Shown here piece by piece: positions 1-4,379 of a DNA stretch of 5,166 bases. The notes beneath the pieces are model-generated. The model was given only the letters and a program-made list of their open reading frames with translations. It ran no database searches and was not told where the DNA came from. Made by a program: the position numbers and the translations under genes. The stretch lies in assembly GCA_946887345.1 (NCBI GenBank), contig CAMPKR010000197.1, positions 1 through 5,166 of the forward strand. The letters run 5' to 3'. How positions within the stretch are numbered: position 1 is the stretch's first letter; each line of letters opens with the position of its first letter. This DNA comes from an uncultured Bacteroidota bacterium. GTDB lineage: Bacteria; Bacteroidota; Bacteroidia; Chitinophagales; Chitinophagaceae.

Positions 1-88
1 TTAAATTTCCGTTGGCAAAAATAATAGTTCTTCGTTCAATATCATAATATTTTTAACTTCCCTGCGTTATCCGCACACCCGAGTTTTT

Positions 89-1225
89 ATGAGTCAGTAT
101 ATTAACTGGAAAACATATTTGATCGTCGTTGCCATGGGCATCGTTATCGCCTCATTGTACTACACCAACCAGCTGGCTTCGCAACTCGCCGAGGAGGAGC
201 AGCGGAACGTGGTTCAGCTCGTCGAAGGTATCAAGACCTTCAATATGACCGATGACGAGATCGGCTCTTCTTATGCGGCAATGGTTGTGCAGCAAAACAA
301 AACCATCCCGCTGATACTCACCGATGAACAAAACAACATCCTCAGCCATTTGAATATCGACTCCGCTAAAGCAGAGACCAACCCTAAATACCTCCCCGCC
401 AAACTTGCCGAGTTCAAAGAAGAGCATTCCCCTATTGTGATCACCTATAAGGGCGGTAAGCAACTCGTCTACTACGGCGAATCCTACCTGCTGAAGCAAT
501 TGCGATATTACCCACTCATCCAGTTGACCATCATTATGCTTTTCCTTGTGATAGTGCTTGTGGCATTGACCTCGGCACACCGCTCTATACAAAACCAGGT
601 ATGGGTGGGGCTTTCCAAGGAAACGGCACACCAGCTGGGTACCCCGCTTAGCTCCATTGAGGCCTGGCTGGAGTTGCTGAATGACCGCCCCGGGAATGAA
701 GAGGCAGTCATCGAGATGAAGAAAGACCTTGACAGGCTCAAGCTCGTGGCTGACAGGTTTGGAAAGGTGGGCAGCATACCTAAGCTGGAGGACGAAGACC
801 TAGTTTCCAGGCTGCGCAGCATGGTAGAATACATGCAAAAACGTGCGCCGAACAAAGTGACCATCACCCTGCAAACCAACCGCGATGAGATACTCCTTTT
901 GCTCAGCGGCCCTTTGTTCGACTGGGTGGTAGAGAACCTGATGCGCAATGCACTGGATGCCATGGCAGGGAAAGGGAACATAGAAGTGCGGGTATTCGAC
1001 CACCCCCACCAGGTGTGGATAGACGTTTGCGATAATGGCAAAGGCATACCCAAAAACCTGGTGAAAAAGATATTCACCCCCGGCTTCACAACCAAGAAAC
1101 GCGGCTGGGGGCTTGGCCTATCGCTGTCACGGCGCATTATAGAGAAATACCACCATGGTTCCCTATTTGTAAAGAGCAGCGAAGTGGGCAAAGGCACCAT
1201 CTTCCGGATAATCTTAAGGCGATAA
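89..1225 (+). CDS. Membrane-bound sensor histidine kinase, HAMP-less
   Basis: This 378-residue protein should autophosphorylate a histidine and pass the phosphate to a response regulator at the inner membrane. One membrane segment is at residues 9-25 and a second at about 143-161. The roughly 115 residues between them would form a periplasmic sensor domain that I do not recognise. The H-box SKETAHQLGTPLSS places the phospho-acceptor at His181. The ATPase domain shows an N-box (ENLMRNALDAM, 282-292), G1 box (DNGKGIP, 315-321), F-box (FTPGF, 329-333) and G2 box (GWGLGLSL, 339-346), so all catalytic boxes are present. Only about 20 residues separate the second membrane segment from His181, leaving no room for a HAMP domain. 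The first ATG is chosen because it precedes the first membrane segment. No Shine-Dalgarno is visible, as is usual in Bacteroidota. No response regulator lies beside it, so the partner and signal are unknown. Confidence 0.93.
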   Translation: MSQYINWKTYLIVVAMGIVIASLYYTNQLASQLAEEEQRNVVQLVEGIKTFNMTDDEIGSSYAAMVVQQNKTIPLILTDEQNNILSHLNIDSAKAETNPKYLPAKLAEFKEEHSPIVITYKGGKQLVYYGESYLLKQLRYYPLIQLTIIMLFLVIVLVALTSAHRSIQNQVWVGLSKETAHQLGTPLSSIEAWLELLNDRPGNEEAVIEMKKDLDRLKLVADRFGKVGSIPKLEDEDLVSRLRSMVEYMQKRAPNKVTITLQTNRDEILLLLSGPLFDWVVENLMRNALDAMAGKGNIEVRVFDHPHQVWIDVCDNGKGIPKNLVKKIFTPGFTTKKRGWGLGLSLSRRIIEKYHHGSLFVKSSEVGKGTIFRIILRR

Positions 1226-1251
1226 TTTATATGTCGCAAGTTTTAGGGTTT

Positions 1252-1286
1252 AACTTTTTGAATTTTCAGTTTACCACTTAACTTTG
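1252..1286 (+). promoter_or_regulatory. Bacteroidota-type promoter of tRNA-Leu
   Basis: The -7 box TAACTTTG at 1279-1286 fits the Bacteroidota consensus TAnnTTTG. The -33 TTG is at 1258-1260, leaving an 18-base spacer. The element AACTTTTTGAATTTTC (1252-1267) around the -33 region is repeated exactly in the tRNA-Ser promoter. The box ends 21 bases before the mature tRNA, so a leader of roughly 15 bases is expected. Confidence 0.75.
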
Positions 1287-1307
1287 CACTCCCTTCAAAG
1301 GAAAAAT

Positions 1308-1392
1308 GCGGCGGTGGCGAAACTGGTAGACGCACTACTTTGAGGTGGTAGCGCCTGTCATGGGCGTGGGAGTTCGAATCTCCTCTGCCGCA
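1308..1392 (+). tRNA. tRNA-Leu(GAG)
   Basis: This is an 85-base class II tRNA. The acceptor stem GCGGCGG (1308-1314) pairs with CTGCCGC (1385-1391) with one G-T wobble, followed by discriminator A1392. The D-stem is GCG/CGC with GG in the loop. The anticodon stem 1335-1339/1347-1351 encloses the loop TTGAGGT, giving anticodon GAG (1342-1344), which reads CUC and CUU leucine codons. A long variable arm follows, as expected for tRNA-Leu. The T-loop TTCGAAT is at 1373-1379 with a five-pair stem. The 3' CCA is not encoded and must be added after transcription. Confidence 0.97.
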
Positions 1393-1398
1393 CTTTAT

Positions 1399-1430
1399 AA
1401 AGGCTGCCCCTCGGGCAGCCTTTAGTTTTT
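1399..1430 (+). terminator. Rho-independent terminator of tRNA-Leu
   Basis: A perfect 11-bp stem, AAAGGCTGCCC (1399-1409) with GGGCAGCCTTT (1413-1423), has a three-base loop CTC. It is followed by AG and five T residues (1426-1430). It lies seven bases after the tRNA. The T-run touches the stop codon of the convergent msrA at 1429-1431, so the hairpin also sits directly downstream of msrA. On that strand the T-tract is weak, so use in both directions is possible but less certain. Confidence 0.88.
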
Positions 1431-2103
1431 ATTGTTTGGTCTTCAGCTTGTCGGCGAAGACTTTTTTGAACTTGTCAAGCTTGGGTTTTACCACAAACAT
1501 GCAATAAGGCTGCGAGCCGTTGTCGTTGTAATAATTCTGATGGTAGTCCTCGGCTTTGTAGAAGGTAACAGCCGGCGATATTTCTGTCACCACCGGATCG
1601 TTGAAGGCCTTTTCATCGTTCAGCTTCTTTTTATACTCTTCGGCTTTCTGTTTTTGCTCAGGCGTGTGGTAGAAGATGGCCGAACGGTATTGGGTACCTA
1701 CATCATTGCCCTGGCGGTTGAGTGTAGTAGGGTCGTGGGCTATCCAGAAGGCGGCCAGCAGCTCATCATAACTTATCTTCGATGGGTCGTAATAGATATT
1801 GCATACCTCGGCATGGCCGGTAGCGCCTGTACATACTTGCTTATACGTCGGGTTATCGGTATGGCCGCCCATGTAGCCCGATTCTACCTTGCTCACTCCA
1901 TCCAGTTGCTGGTACTGCGCTTCCACGCACCAGAAACATCCTGCCCCGAAAGTTGCTACTGCTTCTTGTTTTTCCGTCGTCACTTTTTGGTCGTTCATTG
2001 CTTTGAATGTAGATGAGTTCTCGATATTGTTCTTCTGTGCGCAGGAGGTCAGCTGCATGCCCAGCAGTGCTAAAGCTAGTGATGTTTTAAGAGTGGAGAT
2101 CAT
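1429..2103 (-). CDS. msrA: Peptide-methionine (S)-S-oxide reductase, lipoprotein form
   Basis: MsrA reduces the S-epimer of methionine sulfoxide in oxidised proteins and free amino acid. The family motif GAGCFWC is at residues 53-59, with Cys56 the catalytic nucleophile. TGHAEV (95-100), GTQYRS (136-141) and HQNYY (188-192) are further conserved positions. Cys201 in QPYC is the likely resolving cysteine, by family analogy. The N-terminus is a lipoprotein signal peptide with lipobox LTSC, so mature protein would begin at lipidated Cys21 and act outside the cytoplasm, probably facing the periplasm. No acidic surface-export signal follows the cysteine. A linker to about residue 48 precedes the catalytic domain. 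At 224 residues it fits MsrA plus signal and linker. No MsrB domain is fused. It stands alone, convergent with tRNA-Leu. Confidence 0.96.
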   Translation of the reverse strand: MISTLKTSLALALLGMQLTSCAQKNNIENSSTFKAMNDQKVTTEKQEAVATFGAGCFWCVEAQYQQLDGVSKVESGYMGGHTDNPTYKQVCTGATGHAEVCNIYYDPSKISYDELLAAFWIAHDPTTLNRQGNDVGTQYRSAIFYHTPEQKQKAEEYKKKLNDEKAFNDPVVTEISPAVTFYKAEDYHQNYYNDNGSQPYCMFVVKPKLDKFKKVFADKLKTKQ

Positions 2104-2108
2104 TGTTA

Positions 2109-2116
2109 CAAATTTA
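2109..2116 (-). promoter_or_regulatory. Possible -7 box of msrA
   Basis: Read on the minus strand, 2116 to 2109 is TAAATTTG, a full match to TAnnTTTG, ending five bases before the msrA ATG. No TTG is found at the expected -33 distance, so the match could be chance. If used, the transcript would start at or almost at the ATG. A GAGGT sequence further upstream is 12 bases from the ATG, rather far for a ribosome binding site. Confidence 0.3.
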
Positions 2117-2215
2117 CCTCTATTTACGAATCACCTGGCCCCGGCGGATTTCATTAAGTATCATTTCTCTACCGTTTTAACATAGTGTTTCAAAATATAT
2201 AGCCGCCCGGCAAAA

Positions 2216-2250
2216 AACTTTTTGAATTTTCCCCTGCTTATCTAATTTTG
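2216..2250 (+). promoter_or_regulatory. Bacteroidota-type promoter of tRNA-Ser
   Basis: The -7 box TAATTTTG (2243-2250) fits TAnnTTTG. The -33 TTTG is at 2221-2224, with the same 18-base spacer as in the tRNA-Leu promoter. The 16-base element AACTTTTTGAATTTTC (2216-2231) is identical to that of tRNA-Leu. Only five bases separate the box from the mature tRNA 5' end, so transcription probably starts at or within a base or two of it. Confidence 0.75.
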
Positions 2251-2255
2251 CGCCC

Positions 2256-2340
2256 GGAGAGATGGCAGAGCGGTCGAATGCGGCGGTCTTGAAAACCGTT
2301 GTCTGTAACAGGACCGGGGGTTCGAATCCCTCTCTCTCCG
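2256..2340 (+). tRNA. tRNA-Ser(UGA)
   Basis: This is an 85-base class II tRNA. The acceptor GGAGAGA (2256-2262) pairs perfectly with TCTCTCC (2333-2339), and the discriminator is G2340, typical of serine tRNAs. The anticodon stem 2283-2287/2295-2299 encloses CTTGAAA, giving anticodon TGA (2290-2292), which reads UCA and other UCN codons. The long variable arm (from about 2300) and T-loop TTCGAAT (2321-2327) are present. CCA is not encoded. Its 3' side faces the integrase remnant, which makes it the likely attachment site of a former integrative element. Confidence 0.97.
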
Positions 2341-2363
2341 CTTTTTGATGTTCAGTAAGATAT

Positions 2364-2398
2364 AAAGCCTTCAAATCGTATGATTTTTAGGCTTTTTT
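2364..2398 (+). terminator. Rho-independent terminator of tRNA-Ser
   Basis: AAAGCCT (2364-2370) pairs with AGGCTTT (2389-2395), and AAATC (2373-2377) pairs with GATTT (2382-2386) around loop GTAT, with a two-base internal mismatch. The T-run extends to 2398. It lies 23 bases after the tRNA. Part of its 5' arm is repeated imperfectly about 40 bases downstream. Confidence 0.75.
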
Positions 2399-2422
2399 CG
2401 TTTAAAGACCTTCCAAATCGTA
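2364..2422 (+). repeat. Imperfect direct repeat downstream of tRNA-Ser
   Basis: TAAAGCCTTCAAATCGTA (2363-2380) recurs as TAAAGACCTTCCAAATCGTA (2403-2422), differing by two single-base insertions. The first copy is inside the tRNA-Ser terminator, while the second is not followed by a matching 3' arm. It may be the scar of an integration or duplication event, or a chance partial duplication. Confidence 0.45.
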
Positions 2423-2441
2423 CATAAAAGCACAAAACTCT

Positions 2442-2487
2442 AGTGAGCGATTCAGTGAGTTGTCAAAATTTTAGAAACCACTCACTG
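2442..2487. repeat. AGTGAG direct/inverted repeat cluster
   Basis: AGTGAG occurs at 2442-2447 and 2454-2459. The longer CAGTGAGT (2453-2460) has an exact inverted copy ACTCACTG (2480-2487), with 19 bases between them. The cluster lies between tRNA-Ser and the integrase remnant, where integrase arm-type or excisionase sites are commonly found. That role is inference. Nothing else recognisable lies between 2399 and 2590. Confidence 0.35.
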
Positions 2488-2590
2488 GAAACTCTATAAC
2501 TAATTGTGATTCAACGTGTTCATATAATGAACATCTTGTTTTTAAAGGACTGCATTCTGAATTTTGTTTAACCTTTTAAATGCAGTTTTT

Positions 2591-2883
2591 ATGCTTGAAA
2601 AAAGTTTTGGGCTTCTATTCTATCTCAAGAAGCCAAGTTATTACCGAGGCGGCAACATGCCGATCTACATGCGCATCACCGTTGATGGCTTACCAAAGGA
2701 AGTATCAACAAAGAGAACATGCGACCCCGAGCGCTGGAATTCCGAAGCACAAAGAGCTAAACGGTCAGTAAGATGCTCGGGCACAGGAACATCAAAACAA
2801 CACAGATTTACGCTAAAGTGTTGGACAGAAAAGTAAGCGATGATATGACCGAAGTGCGAACAAAGCTGTAGAAGTTCGGATAG
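2591..2883 (+). pseudogene. Tyrosine recombinase/integrase remnant with internal deletion
   Basis: From ATG 2591 the frame reads MLEKSFGLLFYLKKPSYY..., then MPIYMRITVDG, STKRTCDPERWN and SEAQRAK (to residue 57). This is the N-terminal arm-binding domain of Bacteroidota site-specific integrases. From 2764, in a different frame, VSKMLGHRNIKTTQIYAKV and a DRKVSDDM tail follow, which is the very C-terminus of the same family. The box histidine is at 2782-2784 and the nucleophilic tyrosine at 2809-2811. The core between, with the catalytic Arg and HxxR motif, is missing: intact members have roughly 400 residues, so about 300 codons are gone. A TAG at 2869-2871 may be premature, since KFG and another TAG (2881-2883) follow just before a hairpin. 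The protein cannot be active. Its position after tRNA-Ser fits an integrated element. Confidence 0.85.
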
Positions 2884-2918
2884 CTAAAGGGTCGTTCCTG
2901 CGGGAACGGCCGCTTTAG
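2884..2918 (+). terminator. Long hairpin directly after the integrase remnant
   Basis: CTAAAG (2884-2889) pairs with CTTTAG (2913-2918), and GGTCGTTCC (2890-2898) pairs with GGAACGGCC (2903-2911), closing on loop TGCG with a single bulged G2912. This makes about 15 base pairs. It begins at the base after the integrase stop at 2883. No T-run follows (TTAAAG), so it is a terminator-like or protective 3' hairpin rather than a canonical terminator. The same bases encode the last codons of the minus-strand gene. Confidence 0.5.
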
Positions 2919-3213
2919 TTAAAGTGAGCAGGTACACTTCACTTCTGGTACGAGGGTCGTATGAGGGGACATATGAAATATACTTAAAAGAGCAAAGGTC
3001 GTTCATGCCCTTGTGATATATAACGATGCTGCTGATCTTAGCTGTCATCATAAGCTTGCGCCGAGATACATGTACAGGGTTTTTGCAGTCCCCCAACACC
3101 CAATACTGATAAATGGCCAGATAAAGGCTTATATGCAGCGGCTTTATCCGTTCATCAGCCTTTGCATGCTGAACAAAATCCAATATTTGTTCCAATGCCA
3201 AAGAGACAAACAA
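2884..3213 (-). CDS. Small winged-helix-like protein of Bacteroidota mobile elements
   Basis: The 109-residue product resembles small proteins common near mobilisation and integrase genes in Bacteroidota. HISLYLAIYQYW (27-38) is the usual first helix. SRRKLMMTAKISSIVIYHK (50-68) matches the segment where these proteins read SREELM..SKIGS..TYHK and would be the DNA-recognition part. KYISYVPSYDPRTRSEVYLL (77-96) would form the wing. The family assignment is from memory of its pattern, and a role in controlling element genes is inference. No ATG exists upstream within the frame, which is closed by a stop at 3241-3243, so the start is a TTG at 3213 or a later TTG. The native 5' end may have been lost where the neighbouring fragment begins. 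The last eight or so residues come from the hairpin next to the integrase and may not be native. Confidence 0.6.
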   Translation of the reverse strand: MFVSLALEQILDFVQHAKADERIKPLHISLYLAIYQYWVLGDCKNPVHVSRRKLMMTAKISSIVIYHKGMNDLCSFKYISYVPSYDPRTRSEVYLLTLTKAAVPAGTTL

Positions 3214-3220
3214 CGTTTTT

Positions 3221-3516
3221 TTGCAGTTCTTTTCAACTATTTATTTTGATAGCAATAAAAATGTGTCAAATGGAAATGATGTAACTGCCGAAGAGGATAA
3301 GGAAATAATTGGTGTATATACTATGCGTCTTAAAGGAGTAGCGCTACCGTTACTGCACTATACTATGGTGCCTGGAATACAATCCGGCCATTTAACAGCC
3401 CACAACTTTATTACCTATCTGATTCAAAGGACTTGGATTGGAAAGTCATTTGTGCGTTATGATCTCGATGGACAGCCTGAAGAGATTAACTTTATTCCCC
3501 TTCTTATTCCCTCCAT
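3221..3516 (+). pseudogene. Fragment of a possible DUF4209-type protein
   Basis: An open + frame reads DKEIIGVYTMRLKGVALPLLHYTMV, then HLTAHNFITYLIQRTWIGK (57-75), DLDGQPEEINFIPLLIPSI (81-99). The pattern of a hydrophobic ALPLLHY segment, TWxGK, then a polar stretch and N-x-x-x-L-x-x-P-S-I recalls the central part of DUF4209-family proteins, but this is recalled, not searched. There is no credible start (TTG at 3221) and the family's long downstream part is absent. The frame continues to 3637, but after about 3516 it is antisense to a better-supported HTH gene, so the real similarity probably ends there. It begins eight bases from the TTG of the minus-strand gene. I read it as an internal piece of a gene cut at both ends; it could also be an unrecognised small gene. 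Confidence 0.35.
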
Positions 3517-3678
3517 CAAAAGGTACTCGCCACTTGGAATGGCAACCCCCTTTTCCCAACGAGAGATCATGTTGGAACATTTAAATTTCAATTTTCTGGC
3601 GACTTCAGTTTGGCTCAAGCCCATTGCGGTCCGGTAAAGCCATAACCTGTTCACTCGCCCTTTGGTTGCGCAAACCAT
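3457..3678 (-). pseudogene. XRE-family HTH regulator, C-terminus probably lost
   Basis: From ATG 3678 the product reads MVCATKGRVNRLWLYRTAMG, then LSQTEVARKLKF (21-32) and SNMISRWEKGVAIPSGEYLL (35-54). This is a clear Cro/C1-type helix-turn-helix: first helix NRLWLYRTAMG, SQTEVARKL as helix 2, and SRWEKG with IPS as the signature after the recognition helix. It should bind DNA as a repressor-like regulator. Members usually continue with a helix such as LKLS.LY, but after Leu54 (about 3517) the sequence becomes MEGIRRGIKLISSGCPSRS and stops, with no similarity to that helix. The change coincides with the end of the + strand fragment. At 73 residues it could still make a minimal HTH domain, so loss of function is not proven. 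Confidence 0.65.
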
Positions 3679-3694
3679 AATTTGAAAACAACAC

Positions 3695-3740
3695 CCGGCA
3701 GATAGCCGGAAATAGGCGGTACAACTGGACTTCTAGTCCA
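3695..3740 (-). promoter_or_regulatory. Two inverted repeats upstream of the XRE gene
   Basis: CCGGC-AGATA-GCCGG (3695-3709) and TGGACT-TCT-AGTCCA (3726-3740) lie 17 and 48 bases upstream of the ATG. Cro/C1-type regulators usually bind such dyads near their own promoter, so these are candidate operators. No -7/-33 pair could be assigned, and the two dyads differ in sequence. Confidence 0.3.
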
Positions 3741-3863
3741 AATAAAAAAGTTCACATCAATGTGAGACTTGTGCAATAGTATGTTAGTACATGAGAATTA
3801 AAATAAATCTAAACAAAAAGAACCCGTTACTTTGCCTTTTTCCATTTTAGACAGCGTGATTTC

Positions 3864-3886
3864 ATTTTCTTGAAAACCAAGAAAAT
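3864..3886. repeat. Perfect 9-bp inverted repeat
   Basis: ATTTTCTTG (3864-3872) and CAAGAAAAT (3878-3886) are separated by AAAAC. The hairpin is AT-rich and not followed by a T-run. It lies 30 bases after the promoter-like TTACTTTG, so it may be the 5' structure of a small transcript or a protein-binding dyad. Confidence 0.4.
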
Positions 3887-4083
3887 ATGCGTGCAGAATA
3901 AGAACTCGAAATTAATAAAGGGCTTTCAGAGGGCCTCTTTTAATGTTTATAAGACTTCTCAACCCAAAATGTTTTCAGCGTTGGGGCTTTCTGTGGTTTG
4001 AACTAAAACATAAATTAGCGCATCCCAAAATATCGTGAAGCATTGATCATCTTAAAAGTATATGCTTGATCTTAAATTAACAC

Positions 4084-4137
4084 AAAAAAAGAGGCCGCGC
4101 AGAAATTGGGTAATGAAGTTGATAACCCGGCTTTTTT
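4084..4137. terminator. Bidirectional terminator-like structure
   Basis: A run of seven A (4084-4090) followed by GAGGCCG mirrors CGGC plus six T (4128-4137). GCCG pairs with CGGC and the A and T runs extend the stem, with a two-base bulge and a loop of about 30 bases. Read on either strand it ends in a T-run. It would separate the element remnant from the downstream TPR gene. The long loop lowers confidence. Confidence 0.4.
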
Positions 4138-4379
4138 CCTATGAACGTCAACGATGTATATAAACGTTAAGGTTCGTATGCTTTAAGGAGATGCTGAATA
4201 ACCATTGCCTGGTTAGGCATAGTAGTGGAACATCTGCTGCGGTTAATTTAGCTGGTGAGATGGTCAAGTACCTTCTTTCAAACTTCCTGTTTTCGGATAA
4301 TAGCTCAGGCATTTTTTCCCTGAAGTACACTGCAGGAATTATTTCAATGGATGATTATTTTATTGTATATTTAAAGTTT

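Larger units (their letters stand above)
3679..4379. other. Long stretch without a convincing gene
   Basis: About 700 bases of AT-rich DNA with frequent stops and no recognisable product on either strand. It holds the two dyads near the XRE start, a promoter-like TTACTTTG at 3827-3834 (one mismatch to TAnnTTTG and no clear -33), a perfect 9-bp inverted repeat ATTTTCTTG/CAAGAAAAT (3864-3872/3878-3886), and a weak GC-containing hairpin ending in CTCTTTTAA near 3917-3942. It also holds a terminator-like structure near 4084-4137 and a 5-bp hairpin TGCCT-GGTT-AGGCA (4206-4219). A perfect AAGGAG (4185-4190) touches an ATG at 4191 with no spacing, which is not usable as a Shine-Dalgarno. Confidence 0.6.

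Noticed and set aside
1..45. Fourteen-codon minus-strand frame ending exactly at base 1
   Set aside because: Too short and without support; its stop at the window edge looks coincidental.
152..1239. Three minus-strand open frames opposite the histidine kinase
   Set aside because: Composition by-products of the kinase codons; no recognisable motifs.
1432..2185. Plus-strand open frames opposite msrA
   Set aside because: They are antisense to a well-supported MsrA and have no family-like sequence.
2177..2374. Minus-strand open frame reading [16 protein letters not shown] across tRNA-Ser
   Set aside because: This is the familiar false protein produced by translating the antisense of a serine tRNA; the tRNA explains the sequence fully.
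2580..2771. Second plus-strand frame over the integrase N-terminus
   Set aside because: It is out of frame with the recognisable SFGLLFYLKKP sequence.
2352..2774. Shared 10-mer TCAGTAAGAT at 2352-2361 and 2765-2774, considered as deletion endpoints
   Set aside because: The first copy lies after tRNA-Ser, outside the integrase, so it cannot explain the internal deletion; likely chance.
3013..3249. Plus-strand frame opposite the winged-helix gene
   Set aside because: The opposite strand carries a family-like protein; this frame is its antisense.
4148..4330. 60-residue minus-strand frame before the TPR gene
   Set aside because: No recognisable motif, promoter or homologue pattern; too short to accept alone.
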